The notes under the pieces are model-generated. The model was given only the letters and a program-made list of their open reading frames with translations, had not been told where the DNA came from and made no database searches. A program made the position numbers and the translations under genes. Below, in pieces: positions 37,653 to 50,520 of a stretch of 64,000 nucleotides of DNA; positions within the stretch are counted from its first letter, which is position 1, and every line of letters begins with the position of its first letter. The stretch is from assembly GCF_964275005.1 (NCBI RefSeq), contig NC_092694.1:36963542-37027541 (forward strand), written 5' to 3'. Source of the DNA: Diadema setosum. Lineage: Eukaryota; Echinodermata; Echinoidea; Diadematoida; Diadematidae.

Positions 37653-38025
37653 GGTAATTCATTGCCCTAGTCTTGCCTAGTAAATTTGTTTCTTCACCTA
37701 GTGGGCCTAGGGTGATACATTTTATTTTGATCTAAACATGGTCCATGATTTGATATGATTTTATAGGTAGTAGACCTACCGTACTAATGAAAACATACGG
37801 ATAGGCCTAAGTAATTGACTTTTATGGCGATGGAGTGATTTCTTTGCAACTAATAATTGAAAGAATAGGCCTACAACCAAAATTATAAACTCTTTTTTTT
37901 GTTTTCTTTATAATTATGTTTCGTAGCAGTGTATTATAGAGAGAACTGATCGAGGTTATTTAAAAATCACCACGCTGTTCAATTTGAATGACATCAGCTG
38001 CTCTCTAAAAAAATCGATAATATGC

Positions 38026-38312
38026 ACTCTAGAGGGAGTGAATACAAAAAGAGTGAAATTAGAGTGAAATTGCAGTGATTCTTGAGTGAGAATGTTCATT
38101 TTCACTCGTTTTTAGAGTGACCTCAGGGATCTCTCCAAAATCTTCGAGTTATCCCTGAGGTCACTCCAAAATGAGTGAAAATAAACGTTTTCACTCAAAA
38201 TTCACTCCAATTTCACTCTAATTTCACTCTTTTTTTTGTATTCACTCCAGTTCAGAGTCTTCAAGAGTGAATATTTTCACTCATTTTTTTTTTTTTTTTT
38301 TTAAAGAGTGGG
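38026..38312. repeat. foldback of AGTGA/TCACT repeats
   Basis: The left arm is built of AGAGTGAAATT-like units and GTGACCTCAGGGAT. The right arm is its complement (ATCCCTGAGGTCAC, AATTTCACTCT). The centre is near 38138. The DNA can form a long hairpin. It is noncoding. Confidence 0.8.
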
Positions 38313-38566
38313 CGCTGTCTTGTTGACTGGTCACCTGTCTTGTTGCTCCTCTCAGGATAATGGTCCCATTATGTCGATCCAAGCACAGCCAGTCTCTGCG
38401 CTGTCTCAGCTGCCGCCCTATCCGACTATTGGACTGAAATTAAGTCACCATGACGATGTGAGAGCGCTCTAATAGCGCTTTTTTTTTTTCTTCCCATGCA
38501 TCTCTTGGAATAACATAAATGTATAAGTTAATAAGTATCTTGGCACTGGATAATCTTTCATCAGGG

Positions 38567-38715
38567 CTGGCGCAAACGTTTTCAAAAGTGTTTGTGTTGG
38601 GGGGGGGGGGGGAGGGGGGGGGATCGGCAGTTTATATTTCAGATGCCCTTTCGGGTTTCATCAGCTAACAAGCAAAAACCAACAAACAAAAGAAAAAGCC
38701 GCGCAACTTTCTTTC
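38567..38715 (+). repeat. dispersed poly-G repeat copy
   Basis: AGGGCTGGCGCA..TTTTCAAAAGTG, a G-homopolymer and GGGTTTCATCAGCTAACAAG match, in reverse, the block at 1-403. Confidence 0.6.
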
Positions 38716-38732
38716 AATCGGCAAAAGCTTAA

Positions 38733-39117
38733 AGGGATAGTACAGTTTTGGTGGAGATGAGAAATGGGTTTTTAACTTTTTGCGAGATACCAAAAAAACA
38801 CTTATGATATAGTACAGAACATACCATTTTAAGAGGAATTCAAAGTTTATTTGACGAAAATCGGGTTTGGAATGACTGAAACATCAAAAAACAAAGTAAA
38901 ACAAAGCGATCGTAATAAAGTGTGGGTCCCACACTTTATTAGAATCGCTCTTTTTTGATATCTCAGCCATTTCAAAACCAATTTTCATCAAATAAACATT
39001 GAATTCCTCATAGAATTACATGCTCTTTCACATTTTATAAGAGGTTTCTCATTATCTCACCAAAAAAAAAATGTTAGAAACCTGAAATTAGGTCTCAACC
39101 ATAACTGTACAATCCCT
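38733..39117 (+). mobile_element. TTAA-site foldback element, array copy 1 (Kolobok-like)
   Basis: Starts AGGGATAGTACAGTTTTGGT after TTAA (38729-38732) and ends CTGTACAATCCCT before TTAA (39118-39121). The arms pair throughout around the centre GTGTGGGTCCCACAC. No coding capacity. Confidence 0.8.
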
Positions 39118-39121
39118 TTAA

Positions 39122-39504
39122 AGGGATGGTACAGTATTGGTGGAGAAGAGAATTGGGATTTTACTTTTTTGCGAGATACCAAGAAAACACCAATGAACCT
39201 ACACAGTATACCATTCTAAGAGGAATTCAAAGTTTATTTGACGAAAATCGGGTATGGAATGACTGAAACATTCAAAAACAAAGTAAAATAAAGCGATCGT
39301 AATAAAGTGTGGGTCCCACAGTTTATTAGAATCGCTCTGTTTTGGATATCTCAGCCATTTCAAAACCCATTTTCATCAAATAAACGTTGAATTCCTCGTG
39401 GAATTATATGCTCTTTCATATTTTATAAGAGGTTTCTCATTATCTCACCAAAAAAAAATGTTAGAAACCTGAAATTAGGTCTCAACCATAACTGTACAAT
39501 CCCT
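39122..39504 (+). mobile_element. TTAA-site foldback element, array copy 2
   Basis: Shares its left TTAA with copy 1 and its right TTAA (39505-39508) with copy 3. It is closer to copy 3 than to copy 1 (for example AAACACCAATGAACCTACAC in both). Confidence 0.8.
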
Positions 39505-39508
39505 TTAA

Positions 39509-39887
39509 AGGGATGGTACAGTATTGGTGGAGAAGAGAATTGGGATTTTACTTTTTTGCGAGATACCAAGAAAACACCAATGAACCTACACAGTATACCA
39601 TTCTAAGAGGAATTCAAAGTTTATTTGATGAAAATCGGGTATGGAATGACTGAAACATTCAAAAACAAAGTAAAATAAAGCGATCGTAATAAAGTGTGGG
39701 TCCCACATTTATTAGAATCGCTCTGTTTTGGATATCTCAGCCATTTCAAAACCCATTTTCATCAAATAAACGTTGAATTCCTCCTGGAATTATATGCTCT
39801 TTCATATTTCATAAGCGATTTCTCATTATCTCACCAAAAAATGTTAGAAACGTAAAACTAGGTCTCAACCAAAACTATACGATCCCT
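39509..39887 (+). mobile_element. TTAA-site foldback element, array copy 3
   Basis: Same family, closing with CTATACGATCCCT and TTAA (39888-39891). The right arm differs slightly from copies 1-2 and resembles the right end at 62640. Confidence 0.8.
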
Positions 39888-39934
39888 TTAACCACAATCT
39901 ATTCTTGTTTGCTCGGTGCCATTTCCGGGGTTAA

Positions 39935-40259
39935 AGAGGATGCATGGCTAGTAGGAATGTTGGGGTGATTGTTCCAATCCTTGTTGGATTCATTGAAGAG
40001 TACACATTTTATATCTGTTTTTGTGTGAAAATTGTTTGCTCCAGAATGGTCTCATATTCAAGTAATGTTTCCAGGTTAGCATGCCTGTACAGTGACGGAG
40101 CATTAAACTGTACATTACTTGAATATGAGACCGTTCTGAAGCAAATGATTTTCACACAAAAATAGATATGTAATGTGCTCTTAAATGAATCCCACAGGAA
40201 TTGGAACAATCATCCCGAGGATTCACTGATTCCCACTGATCAGTTACTAGCCATCCCCT
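39935..40259. mobile_element. TTAA-site foldback element, different family
   Basis: TTAA (39931-39934) then AGAGGATGCATGGCTAGTA. The right end TACTAGCCATCCCCT is followed by TTAA (40260-40263). The inner arms (GGGGTGATTGTTCCAA and GAATATGAGACC.TTCTG) pair almost completely. It sits 47 bases after array copy 3. Confidence 0.75.
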
Positions 40260-42890
40260 TTAAAAAAAAAAGGGGGGGGGGCAAAAGTGCATTGTTACAC
40301 CATATACATTCTTATGTATTGTGCAAAAACAAAAAAGTGGGGCTCGATGGAGCAGCCTCCCCCCCCCCACCCCCCCCCCCCCCCGTTCCCCGCTAGTCTG
40401 CCTTCCAGACCCTCTGCCCATGCTATTTCGCTATTCAGGATATTGACGCCCTCAGCGTCGAAAACTAGTACATGTATAGTTTAAGGTGGTTTTGTCCTTT
40501 CGGCAAAGGCGGCGACTTCGTGGCGACTTCGTCGGCGCAGAGTCCAGTTGGCAAAGGGTCTGGAAACCAGACTACCGTTCCGCCGGCCCTGTTTATGTCT
40601 TTTTTAATTCAAGTCACAGACTCTGGAAACTGTAAGCCCTACTCATCGTGTTCCCATACGATTACTTCACTAACTTTCAGAGCCTCCTTTCCGGTACTCT
40701 GTCGAACTGCTAGTGAGCAAGACACTTCCCACTCAATCAAAGTTTTACTTATTTCTTAACCTCTTTGACAGTTAATTGATCTGGTGTGCAGATCATACTA
40801 ACCGTGTTGTGTGACCACGTGTATATAAAAGTATAAAAAAAATATTAACCTGTTGGGTTTTTTTTTTTTTTTTTTTGGATATTATGTTTGTATCTGACAA
40901 AGAAAATGAATATATTGATAATAATTATATATAATGCATGTATTAGGCGAAAATTAGAATTATAATGCACACACATAATACACATATATAGATCATATCT
41001 ATTACGCATGATAATTATTTCTCCTTTTTTTAAAACTTCACTTGCAGTGTATGTCCTTTATATGATTGTATTTCTGCAATTTCGCTGTTTGCGGGAAGCC
41101 TATAAATGAAATGAACACTGTAATAATACGCTGCATTCAAACTTCGGAAGCTTTGAGGAAATTTTGTTTTGTTTTGTTTTGGTTTTTTTTTTTTTTTTTT
41201 TGGCGCTATTTGCAATGTGACTCAGATGCAACAAGTTCCGGACGTCATCATCTATATCAGACTGATATTTCCGCATCAGTGTCGTCATTGCCGTTACTAC
41301 ACTTCGAGACAGGCAAAAGTACAGAATGAAAGACTGAAATTTCTCCTAAATTGTCTAAAGATGGCGCTATACCATAATCTGGCTCCCAAGAGTCTTGTCG
41401 GAGAAGCCGGGAACTTTACAGTCACGGTGTCGTACTGCAGCGGCATAGTCCATTCCAGCATGTTGTGACGTGTTTTGGGCCTCACACGGGTAAATAATTC
41501 CCCTTAGAGACGTGTGTTAATTCAAAATTCACAAAAAAAAAAAATAAAAATCTGTGAAATAGCTGAGAGAAATGAGGTGTTTCATCTTCACTAACTTGGA
41601 TAAGTGAGCTATACCCTGTCATCCATTAAATGTCCAAGGCAGGTGTTTCGGCTCAAACTCTGTCCAAGGGTCCGCAAAGCCAGTCTACTAGTTCTTTTCA
41701 CTAGAAAAATCACCTTTTCTCCGTACATGCACCCAATGAAATATAGTCTCTTCAAATTCCATGATAAAAGCTTTCATCTTCCAACCAAAATGTAGTTTGT
41801 AGAAGAATTCATACTCAATATCTGCAGCTATTCACTTTTATGCCACACTGCATTAATGATTTCTAATTATTTTTTCTTCATTTATTTTGGTATCTTTGGT
41901 ACGAATTTGTGAAGGGTTCTTCGACATTCCATTATACAGATGTGAGCCCTATAGCCGTATTATTCTTTGATATCCCGTCAGTAGATGGCGTGCTTCCGAG
42001 GAGCTGCTGACCAGTGTAGTCCTGGTAGCCTTCGACTGAGAAACCTTGAAATAAAGGCGTGGAAAAACAGTGACAGTTTGCCTGTAGTCAGATCTCGATG
42101 TTTCATTGGCTCATCACCGATGCCAATCAAAACACATCGTAGAACCATCAAAAATATAGAAGAAGTATTTGTCTACGCATACTTATCGTAATTACTAAGA
42201 AAAAAATGTGACAAATATATACAATTATTTTTTCCCAAAAATCCCCGATTAAGTGTAGATCAAATCGTTGAATTGTATTTCTGAGAATGCAAAATGTTCT
42301 CGTGTGTGCGTGGGGGGGGGGGGATGGGGTAGCCCCCGTTATCTGATTATGTTATTGTATGGATTATGGTAATCTCCAAATGAGCCCAAAGGGGAAGGGA
42401 GAGACTTGAGCTCCGATACTCTAAATCTGTTGACAGTTAATTTTCTAGAGATGTTGACTACTCCAAAGTTTATGTCTTTTCTGAAAAAGTTATTACGAAT
42501 AATATAGGCCTATGCTTAATCTGCATCAATCCATGCGGGTCGCTATCGCAACAAATAAACAAAAGTACGTTCTGTTTTCAAAATTTGAGCCATTTGAAAG
42601 AATAAATGAAGGCCTATATGTCATAAAAAAGTTACCATATTTTTCACATGGTAAATGCAATTATTGTTCATTTTTTCGCGAAAACTGTAACGAAATATTT
42701 TCATTAAGTATTAGGCATACATATATTTCTTTTTTTTTCTTTGTTCACATGATAGCATTTTTCGAAATTGATACATGTATAGTATTTGAGAAATATATAT
42801 CTTTGAGAAACCTATTTATATGAAATGTGATTACAGAACTTCGTTTGCCTCAGAATTATGTATTAATACATTCATAACCGTATGTTTCGT
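40260..42890. other. intergenic stretch, nothing recognised
   Basis: Homopolymer tracts (40358-40384 C-rich, 40858-40877 T, 41180-41200 T) and AT-rich DNA. Short frames here have no family resemblance or splice context that I could support. Confidence 0.6.
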
Positions 42891-42899
42891 TAATAAAAT

Positions 42900-44755
42900 G
42901 ATCATTTCCTTACAAAATGCAACATTTCGTAACGAAATGATAACGAAATGGTCATTTCGTCGTGGGCATCCCACGAGACCGACATCAATAATAGGTCCAT
43001 GAGTCATACAGCCCACGAGTTATACGGCTCAGGAGTCATCCAGTCCATGAGTTCGACACTACGCACAAAAGGCTGATGAGACCGACACTAAGCAAACACA
43101 GCCCACGAGACCGACACTAAGTAATAAAGGCTCATGAGACCGACACTAAGCAAAGAAAACCCACGAGACCGACAGTAGGCAAAAAAGGCCCACGAGACCG
43201 ACACTAAGCTAAAAAGGCTCACGAGACCGACACTAAGCAAAGAAAGCCCACGAGACCGACAGTAGGCAAAGAAGGCCCACGAGACCGACAGGATAAACAG
43301 CGCCATCTACATGTCAATCACCTGTACAGGGTGTTCCATGAACGGAAAAATAACATACTGGCGGGTGTAATTTCCTAACGCTATCAAAGATGGTGACCAT
43401 CTACATAATTATTATGAACGTCATCAAATATGTATTCCTACATACTTCTGGGGAGGGGGTGGGAGGCAAGTGTGTCAGAGAGCGACATTGTTACCAAGTA
43501 GAAAAAATGAATTGTATTCTTCATGCCCCCGCCCCCCCCCCCCAAAAAAAAAAGAATAGAAGAATTAGTATTCTTCATCCCCCCCCCAAAAAACAGACCA
43601 AAAAACAACAACACACAAATGAATTTAAAAGAGGACAATAACGATGTATGGATTGATTTTAGAGCTTTGATAATGCCATCGTGCTATTTTTAATAGGCTT
43701 TCCCAGTTTTTAGCTAGAAGATGGACAAGATATAAATTTTACCTCTTCTCTCTCCCGATTCACTAGTTACTTATTCCATTTCAGATATTCTACCTTCCTG
43801 CTTTGACGTTTTGCAGTAAGATCTATTTGTAATTTTCTCTGTAACTATAATGTAATTCTACTGATTAAAACGTTTTATATTGCAGGGATTCACCTCAATT
43901 TTGTGGCTTGTGTTATTCTCTTCAGAACAGTACATCTTATCGTGAAATACAATAGCTGTTTTCATGGATGCATCTGGTTTTTTTTTCAGAATTCCTCACG
44001 CTACCTTAATAGACAACTACATTATTATTTTTTTTTAATTAATACTAAATCAACACCCTCGCAGGTTTATTGTGGAAAGATCTGTTACACACTTTTACTG
44101 TACTTTATTTTTTTCACAAACACACACCCATGCTAACACAATTAAAGATCCTGATCATTTCGGGGGGGGGGGGCGGGGGGGGGGGGGGGCAACTGATGGG
44201 GTAGCACCCTGCCGGAGATGGCAACTCTTCTTTTCCACCTCTCATATCTTCCTATGTTATTATCAGGACACCCTATACAATTTATTGGTCTATAGGTGGC
44301 GCTGTTCATCCTGTCGGTCTCGTGGACCTTCTTTGCTTAGGATTAAGTGTCGGTCTGGTGAACCTCTTTTGCGTAATGTCAGTCTCGTGAGCCTTGTATG
44401 CGTAGCGTCGATCTCGTGGACCTTTTCAGTGTAGTGTCGGTCTCGTGGGCTTTGTTTGCTTACTGTCGGTCTCATGAGCCTTTTGTGCGTAGTGTCGGTC
44501 TCGTGAGCCGTATAACTCCTGGGCTTATTTTACTTGATGTCGAACTCGTGAGCTTTATTTACTCAGTGTCGAACTCGTGGGCTGTATGACTTGTGAGCTG
44601 CATGACTTGTGAGCTGTATGACTCGTAACATGGGCTGTATGACTTGTGAGCTGTATAACTTGTGGGCTGTACGACTCGTGGGTGTCGGTCTCGTGACGTG
44701 CACCCATTTCGTCGAAGAAATAACTGATTTTGTAACGAAATAGGTCTTGTGACAC
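42900..44755. mobile_element. foldback element with arrays of CACGAGACCGACA units
   Basis: Left arm 42900-43340 and right arm 44265-44755 are inverted copies of each other, about 450 bases each. The outer parts share TTTCGTTACAAAAT-like sequence. The middle parts are tandem arrays of roughly 21- and 43-base units with CACGAGACCGACA(C)TAAGC (left) or the complement (right). The inner parts share GACAGGAT.AACAGCGCCA. The interior (43341-44264) is AT-rich with no clear frame. The structure recalls sea urchin TU and Drosophila FB foldback elements; kinship is inference. Confidence 0.7.
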
Positions 44756-44960
44756 TTGGCACCCCATACAAAAATACGGTCTTTGTCCATTGTTTAAACC
44801 ATGGTTTCAATATTGTACCACATTCGTGAATATGGGCCTTTGAGTTCTTCCTGTACGATATCAATGAACAGGCATGAGAAGATAGCCCTGTCATGTAGGC
44901 CTAATCCTGAATATTTCCCTTTATGTACATGATGTGATGCGATATGGTTAATAATGTGCA

Positions 44961-47900
44961 ATTAGTCTGGGTGCCAGAGGCTGAACCTTGCTTTACCGTC
45001 CACCCAATGTTTTTTGATGGTTTTACCCTATTTCGGGGATGCTGAATCCGAATCCGGATGATGCAACTCTTGCATCCTTGAGGGTTTTCAGATATTCAAG
45101 ATGGCCGCCAAGATGGCCGTCCAAACCGGAAATTCCTACGTATTTCCTTCTAAATGGTGAGATATTGATAACAAGTGATGGTTTTACCGTATGTCGAGGG
45201 TGCTGAATCCGAATCCAAATGATGCAACTCTTGCATCCTTGAGGGTTTTGAGATATTCAAGATGGCTGCCAAAATGGCCGCCAAAACCGAAAATTCCCAC
45301 GTATTTCTTTCTAAATGGTGTGAAATCAAATAGAATTGATGATTATCCGTATTTGGAAGGTGCTGAATCCGAATCTGGATGATGCAACTCTTGCATCCAT
45401 GAAGTTTTTGAGACATTTAAGATGGCCGCCAAAATGGCCACCAATTAAAACCGGAAATTCCCATGTATTTCCTTCTAAATGTTGAGAAATTTAAAAAAAT
45501 TCATAGTTTTACCCTATTTCGAGGGTGCTGAATCCGAATCTGGATGATGCAACTCTTGCATCCATGAAGTTTTAGAGATATTCAAGATGGCCGCCAAAAT
45601 GGCTGCCAATTAAAACCGGAAATTCCCACGTATTTCCTTCTAAATGTTGAGAAATTGAAAATGATTAATGGTTTTACCCTATTTCGAGGGTGCTGAATCC
45701 GAATCTGGATGTTGCAACTCTTGCATCCATGAAGTTTTAGAGATATTCAAGATGGCCGCCAAAATGGCCGCCAATTAAAACCGGAAATTCCTACGTATTT
45801 CCTTCTAAATGGTGAGATGTTGAAAACAATAAAATTGATGGTTTTACCCTATTTTGAGGCTGCTGAATCCGAATCTAGATGATGCAACTCTTGCATCCTT
45901 GAAGATTTTGAGATATTTAATATGGCCGCCAAAATGGCCACCAGAACCAAAAATTCCCACGTATTTCCTTCTAAATGATGAGAAATTGAAAACAATTGAT
46001 GGTTTAACCTATTTCGAGGGTGCTGAATCAGAATTTAGACGGTGCAACTCCTGCATTGTTGAAGATTTTGAGATATTCACTATGGCCGTTAAAATGGCCG
46101 CCCAAAACGGAAGTTCCCTTGTATTTCCTTCTAAATGGTGACACTTTGTAAGCAAGTGGTTTTCATCTTATTTTGAGTGTGCTGAATCCGAAGCTCAGGA
46201 TACAACTCTTGCATCCTTAAGGGTTTTGAGATGATAAAGATGGCCGCCAAAAATGACCGCGAAAAACGGAAATTCATATGTAGACCCCCTATTTCCTTCT
46301 AAATGGTGTGAAATATAAAATAGTTGGTGGTTTTACACTATTTTGAGTTTGCTGAATTTGAAGCTCCAGTATACAGCTCGTACTTCCTTGAGGGTTTTGA
46401 GATAATAAAGATGGCCGCCAGAATGGCCCCTAAATTGCCGTCAAAAACGAAAATTTCCATGTAAGTCCTATATTACCTTCTAAATGGTGTAAAATTGAAA
46501 ACAATTGGCGGTTTTACTCTATTTCGAGGGTGCTGAATCCGAACCTGGTTGAAGCAACTTTCGTGTTCTTTTTTTAAGGGTTTTGAGATGTCCAAGATGA
46601 CCGCCAAAATAACTGTCAAAAATTGGTAAATTTTAGGCCCTATTCAGCACCCTCGAAACTTGGTTGTTGAAATTCGTCCATTCTTTAGGGTTTTTAGACG
46701 TCCAAGATGACAGCCAAAATAAGTGGCAGAAATTCCAATGTTAATATATTTTTTCTTAATGGTAAAAATTTTAAAATAAATTGATGGTCTTACCCTATTT
46801 CGAGGGTGCTGAAGGTCTTTGAAGGTTTTCGGACATCTATAAATGTCCTGTATGAACGGAAACTCCTTAACATGTTCTTATACTGAAATGGTGAAGTATT
46901 GTGCTCCAACGCGAAGCGGGAGATTAAACTCATGCAGGGTGAAAAGCAATAATTCGTATTCTTGAATTCAACTCAGTTGAGCGAATTTGTCAAATCAGCC
47001 AAAATTTATTGACAGCCAAAATGACTGTTAGAATGGTATTCTAATATACTGAGATATTCCGATATGTCTCAAACGGAACTTTAACACGTACTGTAAAAAA
47101 AAAAAAAAAAAAGTCAATTGACATCATACTGAAACGTACAAACGCAAAGAAAGATACGACTGAAAATGTCTTTATGCATAATTGTTATGAAATAATGCTT
47201 GTGGTCGCCAATAATATGGCTCCATAGATGTAAAATTAATCCTTTTCGGCTATCAACAGAGTAAAATTAAATTATGGCATGTTGGTATTTGGTGATGAAA
47301 CTTGTCTTGTATTCTGACGACTCTCGCGTCGTATTCTTGTGAAACTTGTGGCATATTCTGATTAGGTCACTGGAAATGGTTGCATCCATGACCACTATAG
47401 TAGATATCAATAAGGGTAACTTCACAAGCACTCTGCGCGATTATGATATTCGTAAGTACAATTGTACTGGATTATCAACTATTACCTTCCATGTTGTCGT
47501 TTGATATTTATTTAGTTTTTTTTTTTCACGGCGCGTTACCTGTGATTTGTCCGTCCCCTCGTGTGTGTTTGTAATAGATTATATATACATATATACATAT
47601 ACACATAGGTAATATTACATCATATTGAAGAAAAAATTGAAGCATAACAATAAAAATGTCCCACTCGTGTCTTCAACAATGTCATCAAGACCACCAATAT
47701 AAACCAAATAACCAATTTGAGTGTTCATGGATAAAGAGATTAAAACTGCTCATGGATTAAGGCAGTAATGTTGGGTAATTTCAGTACACTTCTCTACATC
47801 ACTATCACAATATGATTTAGATGAACATGTCTTGTCCATTAATTGTTAGTGTTCAAAACTTATCCATTATATGTAGAGGAAACAGTGTAATCTTGCAATT

Positions 47901-49230
47901 ATTCAACCGCATCTGTAGTCTTGAAGGGTTAATTACTGGCACACTTGTATCGTACCAACTCAAAGATATCCAGTAGAGCTGGTTTCACTGTATATACAGC
48001 AAGTTCAAACTGTGCCATTGACGAAAACCATCAATTGTTATCAATTTCTCACCATTCAAGGAAATACATTGGAGTTTCCGTTTCGGCGGCCATTTTGGCG
48101 GCCATCTTGACTATCTCGAGGTGCATCATCCAGATTCAGATTCAGCACCTTCGAAATAGGGTAAAACCATCAACTGTTTTCTATTTCTCACCATTCAGAA
48201 GGAAATACATAGAAATTTCCGGTTTTGATTGGCGGCCATTTTGGCGGCCATCTTGAATATCTCAATACCCTCAAGGATGCAAGGTTTGCATCATCCAGAC
48301 TCGGATTCAACACCATAGAAATAGGGTAGATCCATCAATTGTTTTCAATTTCTCACCATTCAGAAGGAAATACATGGGAATTTCCGCTTTTAATTGGCGG
48401 CCATTTTGACAGCTATTTTGGCGGCCATCTTGAATATCTCAAAAACTTCATGGATGCATGGGTTGCATCATCCAGATTCGGATTCAGCACCTTCCAAATA
48501 GGGAGAATCATCAATTATTTCCAATTTCACACCATTTAGAAGGTAATACGTGGGAATTTTCGGTTTTGGTGGCCATTTTGGCGGCCATCTTGATTATCTC
48601 AAAATCCTCAAGGACGCAAGAGTTGCATCATCCAGATTCGGATTCAGCACCTTCGAAATAGGGTAAAACCATCAATTTTATTGTTTTCAACATCTCACCA
48701 TTTAGAAGGAAATACGTAGGAATTTCCGGTTTTAATTGGCGGCCATTTTGGCGGCCATCTTGAATATCTCAAAATCCTCAAGGATGCAAGAGTTGCATCA
48801 TCCAGATTCGGATTCAGCACCCTCGAAATAGGGTAAATCCATCAATTGTTTTCAATATCTCACCATTTAGAAGAAAATACGTGGGAATTTCCGGTTTTGG
48901 CGACCATTTTGGCGGCCATCTTGAATATCTCAAAATCCTCAAGGATGCAAGAGTTGCATCATCCAGATTCGGATTCAGCACCCTCGAAATAGGGTAAATC
49001 CATCAATTGTTTTCAATATCTCACCATTTAGAAGGAAATACGTGGGAATTTCCGGTTTTGGCGGCCATTTTGGCGGCCATCTTGAATATCTTAAAATCCT
49101 CAAGGATGCAAGAGTTGCATCATCCAGATTCGGATTCAGCACCCCCGAAATAGGGTATAACCATCAAAAAACATTGGATGGACGGTAAAACAAGGTTAGG
49201 CCCAAAAAGTGGCTTTGGCACCCAGATTAA
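44961..49230. mobile_element. large foldback element with arms of ~160-base tandem repeats
   Basis: The outer ends are inverted: TCTGGGTGCCA..GGCTGAACCTTG and CTTTACCGTCCACCCAATGT near 44966-45010, with the complements at 49175-49226. The left arm (about 45035-46850) has some ten tandem units of about 160 bases. The right arm (about 48010-49165) has seven or eight units in opposite orientation. Each unit carries GGTGCTGAATCCGAATC, GCAACTCTTGCATCC, AAGATGGCCGCC and ATTTCCTTCTAAATG. Units are well kept near the outer ends and decay inward. The core 46850-48010 has no supported gene. Fits foldback (TU-like) elements; superfamily unknown. Confidence 0.75.
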
Positions 49231-49966
49231 ATGTGTTGAAGCTGTACAATGTTGCAGACAGACTCAGCAGTAGAAATCAGTTCAATCAGATGCACATTTA
49301 GTGCATCAATACTCCCAGTAATCTATACAAACCCTTTATGCCTGATATGAATAGAATGCGCACTTCCGTTTTCCGTTCTGCCAACTGAGAAGCTTATCTT
49401 TATCTTTAAATTTGAATTTGTATTTGTATTTTTTATTTTTAATAAAGTCAGGTTCCTGAAATGATGGTCGTCTCCTGTATTTTGTTGTTTCTTTCTCCCT
49501 ATCCGACAAGATGACGTGCAGTGTAATATGATTAAATAAAATAGGAATACATGGATTCATCAAAAGCCTATCAGTTATGAAGCTCAGATTAAGATCAATT
49601 TGCTAGTTTGTTTTGTCGCTCGCCGATATATGTATAACGTATTGTCATTGTCATTAGCTATTTCTTTTCCATTTTTTTTTTTTTTTTTGGGGGGGGGGGG
49701 GGGAGGGGGGGGGGGTTCTCACCTAAACAGCTCACATCCGCTGTTTTTTCAAGGCATGACAATTATGTAGATCTATCTTTCAATGATGAAATCATCCGCT
49801 CATTCATTGGAAATCACAAGAACCATATCAAAATGCACTCACACACACACACACACACACACACACGCTATCAGCGCAATAACCCTCTGGCTAAATACTG
49901 GTTAATGATAAGGTTACAATAAAGATATGAGAGAAAAATGCAAAATTACTCTCTCTCTCTCCCTCT

Positions 49967-50031
<65 letters not shown>

Positions 50032-50520
50032 TGGCTCTATCTCTCACTGTTTTCTGAATGAGCATGCATTATGACGTCATTTAAAAAAGATGATCAAAGA
50101 TATTCACAGAGAGGGAACTCAAAGTAAACGCCTTTGACACATTTTGTCATAACATCAGACATGATTTATTATGATTTTATTCAAGAAGTGAATGCTCATT
50201 TCAGCTAATTTCTATCAAATATCTATTTTAAAACCATATACTTGACGAGATCTCTCATCATGTTGATCGGGTGACGTCACTAAAGGAATAATCAAGTACA
50301 TTTATCTTGATAAGAAAAAAAAAATCTTTGAGAATTTTACTCAGGACCTCGTCTAAAAGAAATTGCTGAGAAAAGCCCAGCTTTTTATTTTTTTTTCCGT
50401 GACTACAAAAAGGGGGCATTTGTTGGTATACACCAAGTAGCGTACAACATGGATTTGTAATCAATTACTCAGATGTAAACTTTCGTGGGGGGGGGGGGTA
50501 TCACCCAATCATGCGGCCAG
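49231..50520. other. intergenic stretch with simple repeats
   Basis: Contains a poly-T/poly-G tract (49672-49715), (CA)n at 49839-49866 and a CT-rich tract at 49949-50032. No gene signal seen. Confidence 0.6.
49949..50032 (+). repeat. (CT)n microsatellite
   Basis: Interrupted CT-dinucleotide tract of about 84 bases. Confidence 0.95.

Noticed and set aside
41169-41485. Overlapping frames of 62-99 residues on both strands near 41.3 kb
   Set aside because: No recognisable domain, a T-homopolymer in the upstream part, and no convincing splice partners.
45854-46141. A 95-residue frame in the large foldback element, and similar ones at 45191 and 48458
   Set aside because: These translate the ~160-base tandem units (LNPN..DATLAS.. 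repeats); both strands and several units give similar frames, with no sign of a real protein.
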